Shown one piece after another: positions 43,398 through 53,292 of a stretch of DNA of 64,000 bases. A program made the position numbers and the translations under genes. The stretch is from Rahnella bruchi (GTDB lineage: Bacteria > Pseudomonadota > Gammaproteobacteria > Enterobacterales > Enterobacteriaceae). The first letter of the stretch is position 1. Each line of letters opens with the position of its first letter. The DNA is taken from the NCBI RefSeq assembly GCF_003614975.1, contig NZ_QZWI01000002.1, forward strand, positions 186,001-250,000, in the 5' to 3' direction. The notes beneath the pieces were generated by a model that ran no database searches, was not told where the DNA came from, and saw only the letters and a list, made by a program, of their open reading frames with translations.

Positions 43398-45125
43398 TTG
43401 GACGCCAGCACGATTAATACTCTTTTCTTCATTGGCGCCCTGTTAGTCGCAGCAAGCATTTTGCTCAGTTCGTTCTCTTCGAAGCTTGGCATCCCTATTT
43501 TGGTCATTTTCCTCGCCATCGGTATGCTGGCGGGCGTCGACGGAATTGGCGGCATTGCCTTCGATAATTACACCGCGGCGTATCTGGTCAGTAACCTGGC
43601 GCTGGCAGTCATTTTGCTCGACGGCGGGATGCGCACCCGCGCCTCCTCCTTTCGTGTGGCCCTGTGGCCCGCGTTGTCGCTGGCCACTGTCGGCGTGCTC
43701 ATCACTGCCGGTCTGACCGGACTGGCAGCCGCGTGGCTGTTCAATATCAATCTGATGCAGGGTTTGCTGATTGGCGCGATTATCGGCTCGACCGATGCCG
43801 CTGCCGTTTTCTCACTGATTGGCGGTAAAGGCCTGAACGAACGTGTCAGCGCCACACTGGAAATTGAATCCGGCAGTAACGACCCGATGGCGGTATTCCT
43901 GACCATCACCCTGATCGACATGATTTCAAAAGGCCAGCACGGCCTGAGCCTGATGTTTGTGGTTGATGTGGTGCGACAGTTTGGTCTCGGCATCGTGTTC
44001 GGTGTCGGCGGCGGCTGGCTGCTGCACAAGCTGATTAACAAAATTACGCTGGCCAGCGGGTTATATCCTTTGCTGGCGTTCAGCGGCGGTTTGCTGGTTT
44101 ACGCAGCGACGATGGCACTGGAAGGCAGCGGTATTCTGGCGGTATATCTGTGCGGTCTGATGCTCGGCAATATGCCAATCCGTAACCGTCACGGTATTTT
44201 GCAAACTTTCGACGGACTGGCGTGGCTCAGTCAGATCGGTATGTTCCTGGTGCTTGGTTTGCTGCTGACGCCGAGCGATCTGCTGCCAATTGCCATCGCG
44301 GCGCTGGCGTTGTCCCTGTGGATGATCCTGCTGGCACGTCCGCTGTCAGTATTCGTCAGCCTGATCCCCTTTAAAAACTTTACCCTGCGCGAACGCTTCT
44401 TTATCTCCTGGGTTGGTCTGCGCGGTGCAGTGCCTATCATTCTGGCGGTATTCCCGATGATGGCCGGACTGCCTAACGCCACGCTCTATTTCAATGTCGC
44501 GTTCTTTATCGTGCTGGTTTCCCTGCTGCTGCAGGGTACATCTCTGGGATTTGCGGCGAAAAAAGCCAAAGTGCTGGTCCCGCCGCAGCCGACGCCGATC
44601 TCCCGCGTCGGGCTGGATATTGACGTTTATAACGACTGGGAGCAGTTCATCTATCAGCTCGGTTCGGATAAATGGTGTGTCGGCGCGGCGCTGCGTGACT
44701 TGCAAATGCCGCAGGCGACGCGCATCGCGGCGTTGTTCCGTGGCAAAGAGATGCTTCATCCGACCGGCAGTACGCGGCTCAAAGAGGGCGACATTCTGTG
44801 CGTGATCGGGCAGGAAAAGGATTTGCCTGAGCTGGGTAAACTGTTCAGCGACAGCAATAAAGTGGTGCTGGATGACCGCTTCTTCGGTGATTTTATTTTG
44901 CAGGCGGATGCGCCGCTGGATGCCATTTCACAGCTGTATGGCCTGAATCTGGAAGAGTCTGTTGACCAGTCGCAAACCCTGGGACATTTCGTGATCAGAC
45001 TGCTCGGTGGCGAGCCGGTTATCGGTGACCATATCGAATGGGACGGGCTGACGTGGACAATTGCGGAAATGGACGGGAATCAGGTGAGTAAAGTCGGCGT
45101 GAGGATTGTGACACAGAAGGCTTAA
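43398..45125 (+). CDS. nhaP2: Potassium/proton antiporter NhaP2 (CvrA)
   Basis: A 575-residue CPA1 cation/proton antiporter with about 12-13 spans, followed by a cytoplasmic TrkA-C-like domain and a CorC-type C-terminal part (GVGIRI-like end). It matches E. coli Cvr[48 protein letters not shown], the ion-site motif [13 protein letters not shown], and [20 protein letters not shown]. It helps against high internal potassium, alkali or low osmolarity. A TTG start is used, with AAGGAG seven bases before it. It stands before osmE, facing it. Confidence 0.94.
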   Translation: MDASTINTLFFIGALLVAASILLSSFSSKLGIPILVIFLAIGMLAGVDGIGGIAFDNYTAAYLVSNLALAVILLDGGMRTRASSFRVALWPALSLATVGVLITAGLTGLAAAWLFNINLMQGLLIGAIIGSTDAAAVFSLIGGKGLNERVSATLEIESGSNDPMAVFLTITLIDMISKGQHGLSLMFVVDVVRQFGLGIVFGVGGGWLLHKLINKITLASGLYPLLAFSGGLLVYAATMALEGSGILAVYLCGLMLGNMPIRNRHGILQTFDGLAWLSQIGMFLVLGLLLTPSDLLPIAIAALALSLWMILLARPLSVFVSLIPFKNFTLRERFFISWVGLRGAVPIILAVFPMMAGLPNATLYFNVAFFIVLVSLLLQGTSLGFAAKKAKVLVPPQPTPISRVGLDIDVYNDWEQFIYQLGSDKWCVGAALRDLQMPQATRIAALFRGKEMLHPTGSTRLKEGDILCVIGQEKDLPELGKLFSDSNKVVLDDRFFGDFILQADAPLDAISQLYGLNLEESVDQSQTLGHFVIRLLGGEPVIGDHIEWDGLTWTIAEMDGNQVSKVGVRIVTQKA

Positions 45126-45132
45126 ATGACGA

Positions 45133-45162
45133 GCGCCTTCCCCTCTAACAAGGAGAAGGCGC
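45133..45162. terminator. Hairpin between convergent nhaP2 and osmE
   Basis: GCGCCTTC and GAAGGCGC form a perfect 8-bp stem, extended inside by CCT/AGG, eight bases after the nhaP2 stop. No T-run follows, so its efficiency is uncertain. Confidence 0.5.
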
Positions 45163-45170
45163 AACGAAGA

Positions 45171-45503
45171 TTACTGACCAGCCTGCGGGTCTTTATCGTA
45201 GTCTGAACAGGTCTGATAACCTTTGTTCATGACATGACCGGTGTCGTTATAGCTAACGAAGTAGGTCTGAGCTTTACCGTCACGCGGAGCAACTGCATAA
45301 GTCTGGCAAGTCCCTTTCGCATGGATAAGCGTGGCTTCAGTCGATGGTGGTCCTGCAATCGCACGAACCTGAGATTTGGTCATACCGACCTTAACATCGC
45401 TGACGACCGGCTCTTTAACGTAACTCGCCGCACGATCGTAAGTCTGACACCCTGCCAGTACAGAAACTGCTGTAGCAACCACAAGTAACATTTTCTTGTT
45501 CAT
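45171..45503 (-). CDS. osmE: Osmotically inducible lipoprotein OsmE
   Basis: A 110-residue outer-membrane lipoprotein of the SmpA/OmlA-like (BamE-fold) family. The signal peptide ends in the lipobox VLAGC, with the lipidated cysteine at residue 18. The mature part matches E. coli OsmE (VVSDVKVGMTKSQVRAIAGPPS, then HAKGTCQTY and DTGHVMNKGYQTC). It is induced by osmotic upshift in E. coli. I chose the ATG at 45503 because AGGAGGAG stands just before it; an earlier start at 45551 is unlikely. Confidence 0.94.
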   Translation of the reverse strand: MNKKMLLVVATAVSVLAGCQTYDRAASYVKEPVVSDVKVGMTKSQVRAIAGPPSTEATLIHAKGTCQTYAVAPRDGKAQTYFVSYNDTGHVMNKGYQTCSDYDKDPQAGQ

Positions 45504-45757
45504 AAACTTCTCCTCCTGAGTACTTTTTGTATTGATAAGCATAGAGGACATAAAGGATTTCGCCAGCCAATATGACTTTTATATGTTGATTGCTACAGAT
45601 TTTCAGTTTTTTCTGATAAACACCGCACTTCTCTGCTCGCGCATTTCATCATCCTTTCCCAAATCTTTTTATGTTTCCAAAAAGAGGATTTTCAGGTTTT
45701 TTTGTTCTATACATGAAAGAGGTAAGCCATTGATTGCGCGATAAGGAGCCATGCCTG

Positions 45758-46357
45758 ATGCTTTTGGATCGACGCCGGTTTGTTACTTTGCTGGGCGTGC
45801 TCGCCCTGATGCCGATGCCACGTATGGCCTTCGCGACTGCCAGAGAGGTTGCTATGGATACTCTGCTGATTGATAAACCCGACGGCGGTGTGCCGAATAA
45901 CAAATTACCGGTACTGATTTATCACCGCGTCATTCCGCCCGATACCGCTGATAATGCCGACTATCTCGAACACCTTTTCCGCACTAACGGATGGCCGCCG
46001 CAGTGGCGCTATCCGGTGTATACCTTTACGCATTTTCACTCCAACACGCCTGAAGTGCTGGGCGTTTATGCCGGTACGGCGAAGCTGCAACTCGGCGGCG
46101 AGCACGGCAATGTTATCGAGGTGAAAGTCGGAGATGTGTTATTGCTTCCGGCCGGGATCGGCCACAAACAGATTTCCGCCGATGAAGATTTCATGCTGGT
46201 CGGCGCGTATCCGCCGGACGTAAAAGCCGACATCTGTCATGACGAACTGCCGCAGCTGGCAGCACGTACCAAAGCGGTGAATGCCGTGCCGCTGCCCGCG
46301 ACGGATCCGGTGACCGGACACACCGAAGGCAGCATGCTGGCGTGGCACAAAAAATAA
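45758..46357 (+). CDS. Tat-exported cupin-domain protein
   Basis: A 199-residue protein. The N-terminus LLDRRRFVTLLGVLALMPM has the twin-arginine signature before a hydrophobic run, and cleavage after AFA is likely, so the folded protein is sent to the periplasm. From about residue 85 comes a cupin: FTHFHSNTPEVLGVYAGTAKLQLGGE holds the first histidine pair and glutamate motif, then GDVLLLPAGIGHKQI the second. A metal-bound barrel exported folded makes sense of the Tat route. The ATG at 45758 is nine bases after AAGGAG. The role is unknown; it stands beside a chemoreceptor gene facing it. Confidence 0.75.
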   Translation: MLLDRRRFVTLLGVLALMPMPRMAFATAREVAMDTLLIDKPDGGVPNNKLPVLIYHRVIPPDTADNADYLEHLFRTNGWPPQWRYPVYTFTHFHSNTPEVLGVYAGTAKLQLGGEHGNVIEVKVGDVLLLPAGIGHKQISADEDFMLVGAYPPDVKADICHDELPQLAARTKAVNAVPLPATDPVTGHTEGSMLAWHKK

Positions 46358-46364
46358 AAGCCGT

Positions 46365-47990
46365 TTACGCCGCCGTCAGGGCAAAGCGCGACACGGCCTT
46401 TTCCAGCCGCTGCGACTGATCCAGAAGCTGCTGGGAAGAGGCCGCCGCGTGATCGGCCAGTTTTCCATTTTGCAGCGTGACCTGATTAAGTGCGGTGATG
46501 CGTTCGGAGACATCGTGAACACTTTGCCCCTGATATAACGTCGCTTCTGAAATCTCACTGACCAGCGCACTCAGGCCGTTGAATATGTGGATAATCTCTT
46601 CCAGGCTCTGGCTCAGCACCGACACAGACGCCGAACCACGACTAATCTGCTGCACGGAATCATCAATCAGCTGATGGATACCGCGCGTCGAATGGCTGCT
46701 CTTTTGCGCCAGCAGGCCAATCTCTTTGGCTACCACCGCAAAACCGCGTCCGTGCTGACCGGCGTGCGCCGCTTCAATCGCCGCGTTCAGCGCCAGAATG
46801 TTAGTCTGAAATGCCACGCCGTCAATCATCGACACGATGCTGCTCATTTCTGAGGACTGGCTGACAATCTCTTTCATCGCCATATCTACCTGCCCCATGA
46901 CTTCGCCGCCACGGGTCGCCACGCCTTTCGCCTGCTCAGCCTGTCGGGTGGCCTGTTGCGCATGGGCGGCATTTTCTTTCACGCGTTCATTGAGATGGGT
47001 GATGTGTTCAGTGGCCGCTCGAAGTTCTTCACTCTGAATCGCCGCCTGAGCGGATAATTCTTCATTACCCTTCGCCATCTGGTCGATGTTCAGCATGATA
47101 TGCGCCGAGGCATCTCGGACTTCGCTGACCAGCTTTTGCAGACCGTGCTGCATGTTGCGCAGACTCACACCCAGTTCGCGGACTTCAATCACCCGCGCAT
47201 TGTCGCCTTCCACATCACGCGACAAATCCCCGGCGGCCAGCACGCTGATATGCCCAATCATGCGTTGCAGCGGGCGAATAATCCACGCCGACACGCCGCG
47301 CCAGACCAGCACCGCAATCACCGCCAGAATGACCAGCGCGCCCGTAAACAATGTTTTCGCCTGCGTCAGTGCGCTCAGCAAACGATCACTAAGGGAAACC
47401 GCCGTATGCTCGTTAACCGCGAGATAAGCATAATATTTCTGACTGAAGTCATCCTGAAACGCCTGAATCGGCACTTCAAAGAAAGAATCGATATTGTTGT
47501 TTTTTTGCAGGCCATTCGCCTGCTCCCGCAGCCCGTCAAAAAACATCTGATAGCTGGCTTTCAGTTCCGTCGCCGCCTGGCTGCTGTCTCTGGTCATCTC
47601 CTCAAACTGAGTAAACGCTTTCCGGGAGGCTGTCAGCGACCCGAGCGATTCTTCCATCAGACTGTTCCAGCTGCCGACCGAACCGGTTTCTTTATCCTGC
47701 ATGTAATAAATTCCGGCGCGGTTGAGTTTGTCACTGGCCATCAGCAACTCCATGCGGGCTTTATCCATCACGGCTTGTTGCTGGCGCAAATTTTCGGTGG
47801 CGATCACGTTGTTACGGGCATCCTGAAGGATGCTGGTGAGTACGACGGTGGAGAAAATCTGTAAAGCAGAAAACAGGGCGATAACACAAATTACCCCAAA
47901 AAGTATTCCCCGTGGACGTTTCATGAAACCAGATCGAAACAATCTGTTGAATGGCGTCTTACCAATAAGTGAACGAGTAGTTAATATCAT
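46365..47990 (-). CDS. Methyl-accepting chemotaxis protein
   Basis: A 541-residue chemoreceptor of the enteric Tar/Tsr layout. A first membrane span (ILFGVICVIALFSALQIF, about 29-46), a four-helix periplasmic sensor of about 160 residues (family Tar ligand-binding), a second span (TGALVILAVIAVLVW, near 215), HAMP, then the long coiled-coil signalling domain with the hairpin tip VAFQTNILALNAAIEAAHAGQHGRGFAVVA. It ends RFALTAA with no CheR-tethering NWETF-like pentapeptide, so it probably relies on other receptors for adaptation. ATG 47924 (MKRPRG) is an alternative start; neither has a good ribosome site. The attractant is unknown. Confidence 0.9.
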   Translation of the reverse strand: MILTTRSLIGKTPFNRLFRSGFMKRPRGILFGVICVIALFSALQIFSTVVLTSILQDARNNVIATENLRQQQAVMDKARMELLMASDKLNRAGIYYMQDKETGSVGSWNSLMEESLGSLTASRKAFTQFEEMTRDSSQAATELKASYQMFFDGLREQANGLQKNNNIDSFFEVPIQAFQDDFSQKYYAYLAVNEHTAVSLSDRLLSALTQAKTLFTGALVILAVIAVLVWRGVSAWIIRPLQRMIGHISVLAAGDLSRDVEGDNARVIEVRELGVSLRNMQHGLQKLVSEVRDASAHIMLNIDQMAKGNEELSAQAAIQSEELRAATEHITHLNERVKENAAHAQQATRQAEQAKGVATRGGEVMGQVDMAMKEIVSQSSEMSSIVSMIDGVAFQTNILALNAAIEAAHAGQHGRGFAVVAKEIGLLAQKSSHSTRGIHQLIDDSVQQISRGSASVSVLSQSLEEIIHIFNGLSALVSEISEATLYQGQSVHDVSERITALNQVTLQNGKLADHAAASSQQLLDQSQRLEKAVSRFALTAA

Positions 47991-48087
47991 GATTATTCTG
48001 CATTATTTAAATAAGAAGCAGAATTTTACGCGCGGGAAATGACAGAAATATTTCAGGGAGCGGCACGGACCCGCTCCCTGCGATCAG

Positions 48088-49158
48088 TTACTGCTTAGGA
48101 AAAATCCACACATGCTGCTCTGGTAACTTCAGATGACAATGCTGCGGATCGCGCACATCGGTGCCGTACGCGCGAATGACAAAATCATCGCCGGAAGTGC
48201 GGAACAGATATTCCCAGCGATCACCGAGATACATGCTGGTCAGCAGCGGTAATTCCAGCTGATTCTCGCCTGGCCCGTCGGCAAGTACCACGCGTTCTAC
48301 GCGGATCACCGCCGTGCCTTCCTGCCCGGCCAGCACGCCTTCGCCAGCTTGTCCCCACAGCACCCAGCCGCTGCCTTCGATGCGTGCTTTACCGTCGCGC
48401 ACTTCGGTGACTTTGCCATGCAGACGGTTGTTGCTGCCCATAAATTCTGCCGTAAACAGGGTTTTCGGCGAGCCGTACATTTCCTGCGGCGTGCCCTGCT
48501 GTTCAATTTTGCCGTTGTTGAGCAGCAGGATGCGGTCAGAAATCGCCATCGCTTCGTTCTGGTCGTGTGTCACCATCAGCGCCGATAGCCCGAGCTTGAT
48601 GATCAGCTCGCGCAGGAACACGCGGGCTTCCTCACGCAATTTGGCATCCAGATTCGACAGCGGTTCATCAAGCAGAATTACCGGCGGGTTATAAACCAGC
48701 GCACGTCCAATCGCCACACGCTGTTGCTGACCACCGGAAAGCTGATGGGGATGGCGTTTGCCCAGATGCCCCAGCCCCAGCTGATTCAGTACGTCCTGCA
48801 CGCGCTGAGTGATTTCACCGGCGGAGACTTTGCGCAATTTCAGCGGATACGCCACGTTCTCGAAAACGGTTTTGTGCGGCCACAGGGCATAAGACTGAAA
48901 CACCAGCCCGAGATTGCGCTCTTCAGCCGGAATTTCACTGCGCGGGGTGCCGTCGTAAACTTTGTTTTTGCCGATGACGATGGTGCCTTTGACCGGTTTT
49001 TCTAGCCCGGCGACCGCACGCAGTAAGGTGGTTTTTCCGCTGCCTGAAGGCCCGAGCAGTGATACCACTTCCCCACGTTTCAGATCCATCGAAACGCCTT
49101 TCAACACCGGGTTGTCGCCGTAGGTTAAGTGCAGATTGTCGACCGATAATTCAATCAT
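48088..49158 (-). CDS. ABC transporter ATPase, ferric-iron/polyamine type
   Basis: A 356-residue importer ATPase of the FbpC/PotA group. Walker A GPSGSGKTT is near residue 35, the signature LSGGQQQRVAIGRAL near 140, Walker B ILLDEPLSNLD near 165, and a C-terminal TOBE-like regulatory domain follows (LHGKVTEVRDGKARIEGSG). It is last in the three-gene transporter, starting eight bases inside the permease gene, which suggests coupled translation. The group carries iron, thiamine, phosphonate or sugar phosphate in different species, so the cargo cannot be read from this gene. Confidence 0.88.
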   Translation of the reverse strand: MIELSVDNLHLTYGDNPVLKGVSMDLKRGEVVSLLGPSGSGKTTLLRAVAGLEKPVKGTIVIGKNKVYDGTPRSEIPAEERNLGLVFQSYALWPHKTVFENVAYPLKLRKVSAGEITQRVQDVLNQLGLGHLGKRHPHQLSGGQQQRVAIGRALVYNPPVILLDEPLSNLDAKLREEARVFLRELIIKLGLSALMVTHDQNEAMAISDRILLLNNGKIEQQGTPQEMYGSPKTLFTAEFMGSNNRLHGKVTEVRDGKARIEGSGWVLWGQAGEGVLAGQEGTAVIRVERVVLADGPGENQLELPLLTSMYLGDRWEYLFRTSGDDFVIRAYGTDVRDPQHCHLKLPEQHVWIFPKQ

Positions 49159-50920
49159 GTAATTTCACTCCAAAACGAAGGGCAATACCCAAACCTAACA
49201 CCACCAGCAGGATGTTAATAAAGGAGAGCGCGGCCACGATATCAATGGCGCCTGCTGCCCACAGAGAAACCAGCATCGAACCGATAGTTTCCGTGCCAGG
49301 CGAAAGCAGATACACACCGGTGGAGTATTCGCGTTCGAAAATCAGGAACATAAGCAGCCACGAGCCAATCAGGCCGAAACGTGATAACGGGATCGTGACG
49401 TGACGGGTGATCTGGCCGCGCGTTGCGCCGGTGCTGCGCGCCGCCTCTTCCAGCTCCGGCCCGACCTGTAACAGCGTCGAGGAAATCAGCCGCAGGCCAT
49501 ACGCCATCCACACCACGGTATACGCCAGCCAGACGCTGAAAATCGTACTGCGCAGCGATCGCAGCCAGACCACCAGGTTATCGCGCAGCCACTGCGACCA
49601 CGGCATACCTGAAAGCCAGCCGGATTTGAGCGCGTTATCAAGCCACATCGGCAGGAACAGAAACACCCACAGGAACGCCAGACCCGCCAGCAGCCCCGGC
49701 ACCGCACGCGGCACCAGTACGCTGTAATCGAGGAAGCGGGTGACGCCGTCCGGTTTACGGTGCATCGCGATGCCGATAAACAGATAACAGGCAACGGCGA
49801 GCGCACCACCGATCACCCCAATCGCCATAGAGTTGACGATGGCGCGCAGCAGATTCGGCTGTTCCCAAATAGTGCGGAAAGTATTAAGCGACAGCTCATC
49901 CCAGATGGACACACCGACGCCCCAGTTAGAGATAAAAGCACGCAGCATCACCCCAACCAGCGGAACACCAATGGTCACCGTCAGCCAGAATGCCACCACG
50001 GCACCGGCTACCCAGCGCCATTTGCCGAGCGGCAAGGCGCGCGCCTGTGACGCTTTACCTTTCACCGTCACGAAGCGGTTAGCAGTGCGCATCAGACGGC
50101 GCTGCAACATCACCAGCGGGATAGTGATACAAATCAGCACTACCGCTACCGCAGCCATCAGGTGATACGACGGCGTGCCGAGTTTATTGGTCAGCTGATA
50201 CAGATAGGTCGCCAGCACCATGTTGCCTTCCGGGTCGCCCAGTACCAGCATCAGCCCGAAGACTTCCAGCCCGAGGAAGAACAACAGCACGGTGGCGTAA
50301 AGAATCGACGGGCGCACCATCGGCAGGCTGACGGCAGTCATCACCTGTAACGGCGAGGCTCCAGCCGTTCGCGCGGCTTCTTCAACATCCGACCCGACGC
50401 TGCGCAGCGCCGAGGAGATATAAAGATACGCGTGCGGAACGTGCGTCAGCCCGGCGATCACCACGATGCTCGACATGTCGTAGATATTCCACGGCACGAA
50501 CCCGATGATGTCCTGCGCCCACAGCGAGAAGAAGCCCACCGGACCGGCCGCCACCACGTAGCCGAAGCCTAATACCATGGGCGAGACAAAAATCGGCACC
50601 AGGATCAGTGGTTCAATCAGGCGTCTGCCTGGTAAATCCGTGCGCACCATCAGGAACGCCAGAATACCGCCGAGCGGAATAGCAATAACGACCAGCCCGA
50701 AAGCCAGAATAAAGCCGCTTCTCAGCGCTTTGTAGAAATCCGGATCGGTAAAGATGAATCCAAAGGATTCGAGGCTCCATTCTTTTGACGGGGAAAAGAA
50801 CGGGGCGGAGAGGAAACTTTGTATCACGATGAACGACAATGGAATGTAGATAACCAGCGCCGTTATCAACACCACAATGCCGCGCGGCAGGCTCTGCCAC
50901 TTTCTGCGCAATGCATTCAT
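49151..50920 (-). CDS. ABC transporter double permease, FbpB/SfuB type
   Basis: A 589-residue permease made of two fused halves, each with about six spans and its own EAA loop (EEAARTAGASPLQVMTAVSLPM near 185; EEAARSTGATRGQITRHVTIPL near 480). One chain thus forms the whole channel, as in FbpB and SfuB, although those are usually shorter (about 500-530). AAGGGAAG precedes the ATG. It follows the binding protein by 76 bases with a GGCGCGC hairpin, and overlaps the ATPase start by eight bases. Substrate not known. Confidence 0.88.
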   Translation of the reverse strand: MNALRRKWQSLPRGIVVLITALVIYIPLSFIVIQSFLSAPFFSPSKEWSLESFGFIFTDPDFYKALRSGFILAFGLVVIAIPLGGILAFLMVRTDLPGRRLIEPLILVPIFVSPMVLGFGYVVAAGPVGFFSLWAQDIIGFVPWNIYDMSSIVVIAGLTHVPHAYLYISSALRSVGSDVEEAARTAGASPLQVMTAVSLPMVRPSILYATVLLFFLGLEVFGLMLVLGDPEGNMVLATYLYQLTNKLGTPSYHLMAAVAVVLICITIPLVMLQRRLMRTANRFVTVKGKASQARALPLGKWRWVAGAVVAFWLTVTIGVPLVGVMLRAFISNWGVGVSIWDELSLNTFRTIWEQPNLLRAIVNSMAIGVIGGALAVACYLFIGIAMHRKPDGVTRFLDYSVLVPRAVPGLLAGLAFLWVFLFLPMWLDNALKSGWLSGMPWSQWLRDNLVVWLRSLRSTIFSVWLAYTVVWMAYGLRLISSTLLQVGPELEEAARSTGATRGQITRHVTIPLSRFGLIGSWLLMFLIFEREYSTGVYLLSPGTETIGSMLVSLWAAGAIDIVAALSFINILLVVLGLGIALRFGVKLHD

Positions 50921-50966
50921 GTTACTTCCCTTCGGTTAGCAGCAAAAATCAGGCAAGAGAAAGGGA

Positions 50967-50989
50967 GGCGCGCAAAGTTGATGCGCGCC
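50967..50989. other. Hairpin between binding protein and permease genes
   Basis: GGCGCGC and GCGCGCC form a perfect 7-bp GC stem in the gap after the binding-protein gene, with no T-run. As in the gan operon, it may raise the binding protein relative to the permease. Confidence 0.4.
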
Positions 50990-50996
50990 CCAACTG

Positions 50997-52085
50997 CTAT
51001 TTTTGGGCAGCGGCGCGCCACTGTTTGATGTAATCCAGACGTTTTTTCTGTTGCAGATATTCCAGCAGGGTTTCATCTACCGGGATTGGCTTGAGCGCGG
51101 TGCCTAACATTTTGGTCATGCCGTCGATGTCGTTTTTACCTTCGATATCGTTGCGGATGGACGGAATGTCAGCCTGATTGGCCAGAATGCTCTGCCCTTT
51201 CTCAGACAGCACGTAGTCCAGCCACAGTTTGGCGGCATTGCTGTTTTTCGATTCCTGACTGATGAAGGAAACGCGGGAAAGTACCAGGGTGTAATCCTTC
51301 GGATAGGAAATGCCGAGTGACGGATCCGTTTTGGCGCGGGCTTCGGCGTAGGAACCGAGGATGTTGAAGCCGATCAGGTTTTCGCCGGAAGAAACACGTT
51401 CCATCATGGTGCCGGTGGACGACTGCACCGCTAAGCCGCCTTTGGCGACGTCAGCCAGCGTTTTGAAATAGTTCGGGTCGGCTTTGAAATCCTGCACGGA
51501 CAACATAAAGCCGAGGCCGGATTTCTCGATATCATACGTGGTGACTTTCTTGTTGAATTTTTCGGTCTGACTGGAAATCAGTTTTGCCAGTGCCGCGTGT
51601 GAATCTGGCACGTCACCGGCCGCGATCAGACGCTTGTTATAGATAAACACCACCGGCTCATATGTCGTGCCGTAAGCTTTGTCTTTCCACACCGCCCATT
51701 TTGGTAACTGACCCTGTTCAGGCGATTTATATTCCTGCGCATAGTCGGTCGCCAGCTTCAGCGCGGTATCCATAGAGGAGCTCCAGACCACGTCGCCGCT
51801 GGTGCCGCCCGCCGCCTGTTCGCTGATATAACGGTTGTACAGCTCGGTGCTGTTCATGTCGTTATATTCGACTTTGATACCCGGATAAGTGGCCTCGAAG
51901 CCCTGAATCAGCGGGCCTGCGGCTTTGGTATCGGTGGTGGAATACACCACGACTTTGCCTTCTTTGGTCGCGGCATCGACGATTTTTTGATAGTCGGCAG
52001 GATAGCCCTGAGGTAATGCAGACATTGCAGAGGAAGACATCATTACAGCCACAGCAATCAGAGAGATACGTAATTTATTCGACAT
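50997..52085 (-). CDS. ABC transporter periplasmic binding protein, ferric-iron type
   Basis: A 362-residue binding protein of the Fe(III)/2-aminoethylphosphonate (SBP_bac_6/FbpA) family. The signal peptide covers about 22 residues (ending AMSA). Then EGKVVVYSTTDTKAAGPLIQGFEATYPGIKVEYND is typical of the group. The FbpA tandem-tyrosine iron site near the C-terminus is not clear here; the region reads LLEYLQQKKRLDYIKQW. So iron is only one option, with phosphonates, sugar phosphates or organic acids as others. GAGGT stands nine bases before the ATG. No Fur box was seen upstream. Confidence 0.85.
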   Translation of the reverse strand: MSNKLRISLIAVAVMMSSSAMSALPQGYPADYQKIVDAATKEGKVVVYSTTDTKAAGPLIQGFEATYPGIKVEYNDMNSTELYNRYISEQAAGGTSGDVVWSSSMDTALKLATDYAQEYKSPEQGQLPKWAVWKDKAYGTTYEPVVFIYNKRLIAAGDVPDSHAALAKLISSQTEKFNKKVTTYDIEKSGLGFMLSVQDFKADPNYFKTLADVAKGGLAVQSSTGTMMERVSSGENLIGFNILGSYAEARAKTDPSLGISYPKDYTLVLSRVSFISQESKNSNAAKLWLDYVLSEKGQSILANQADIPSIRNDIEGKNDIDGMTKMLGTALKPIPVDETLLEYLQQKKRLDYIKQWRAAAQK

Positions 52086-52236
52086 TATTGTTAACCTCTA
52101 GTTACATTTGGGAAACTAAAAATCAACATAACGCATAACATCGGACAGGCAATAGGGTAACGTTTTTATCTTCCCGATTTGTGATTCGGGGCGTTTTTTA
52201 GGCAATTAACACCATTAAAACCACGGTGCAAAACGC

Positions 52237-52270
52237 AAACAGGCCATCTGAATGACCTGTTTTTTAAGCT
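52237..52270. terminator. Bidirectional terminator downstream of the SDR gene
   Basis: AAACAGG-CAT, loop CTGA, ATG-CCTGTTT with one mismatch, then TTTTTT on the plus strand and GCGTTTT on the minus. It closes the SDR gene, which reads toward it. Confidence 0.7.
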
Positions 52271-52283
52271 CAGAAAACGGGAA

Positions 52284-53174
52284 TTATTTAAAGTATCCGG
52301 CGACATCAATATCGGTCAGTAAATCCTGATGCTCCGGTTTCCAGCCCAAAATATCGCGGGTGATCTGACTGGATGTCGGGTTGTTAAGCGAGGCAAAATG
52401 CGTAAACCAGCCAAAATGTGCGGCTGCATTTTCCGCAGTTTTACTGACCACCGGCAGATTCAGGTGTTTGCCAATCAGCGTGGCAATTTCGCGAAATGGC
52501 ACGCCTTCCTCCGAGTTTGCGTGATATATCGCGTTCGGCGCGCCCTTCTCCAGCGCCAGCACAAACACCTTAGCGGCATCAAAACGGTTCACTGCTGGCC
52601 AGAGATTTTCGCCATTCCCCGGATACGCTGATTCACCTTTTTCACGTGCCATCGCAATAATCATTGGCACAAATCCGTGATCGCCCGCGCCATGCACGGA
52701 AGGCGGCAGACGCACCAGCGAAACGTGCACACCTTCCTCCGCAAGCTTCGCCACGGCGAGATCTGAAGCCACGCGCGGGTTATGTCCCTGCGGATCGGGT
52801 AAATCATTTTCTGTCGCCAGCTTCCCGCCACCCACCAGTGCCGTGCCGGAAGTCACGATCAGCGGTTTATTTGTACCTTTCAGCGCCGCGCCTAACGCGC
52901 CAATTGCCAGCCGGTCTTTTTCACAATTTTCCAGAAACTTCGAAAAATCATGGATAAAGGCGGTGTGGATCACGCCGTCGGCCTGCGCAGCGCCGGACGC
53001 CAGACTCTCGAGATCTTCAATACTGCCGCGAAGCACGTCGGCACCGGCATCCGTCAGCGCCTGCGCCGAGGCATCTGAACGCGCTAAACCGAGCACCTGA
53101 TGGCCTGCGCGCAGCAACTCCTGCACCACCGCAGAACCGACAAAACCTGTTGCACCTGTCACGAATACACGCAT
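52284..53174 (-). CDS. NAD(P)-dependent epimerase/dehydratase (extended SDR family)
   Basis: A 296-residue Rossmann-fold protein. The N-terminal MRVFVTGATGFVGSAVVQELL gives the GxTGxxG cofactor motif, and the sequence resembles atypical extended SDRs (YwnB/NmrA-like and dTDP-sugar epimerase relatives) that often lack the full YxxxK site. I see no clear YxxxK at the usual place, so the catalytic role is open. GAGGAATTC precedes the ATG at 53174; an upstream ATG at 53219 would add 15 residues. It is divergent from an AraC-type regulator, which probably controls it. Confidence 0.8.
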   Translation of the reverse strand: MRVFVTGATGFVGSAVVQELLRAGHQVLGLARSDASAQALTDAGADVLRGSIEDLESLASGAAQADGVIHTAFIHDFSKFLENCEKDRLAIGALGAALKGTNKPLIVTSGTALVGGGKLATENDLPDPQGHNPRVASDLAVAKLAEEGVHVSLVRLPPSVHGAGDHGFVPMIIAMAREKGESAYPGNGENLWPAVNRFDAAKVFVLALEKGAPNAIYHANSEEGVPFREIATLIGKHLNLPVVSKTAENAAAHFGWFTHFASLNNPTSSQITRDILGWKPEHQDLLTDIDVAGYFK

Positions 53175-53292
53175 TTCGAATTCCTCTGTTGTTGGCTCAA
53201 TCTGCTGCTTAGGAAACAAAATATAGGCGCTGGAGAAAAGACGATCTATGCGCTAATGTCCGTATTATCTTTGCAATCGTCCGGAGTCGCTG

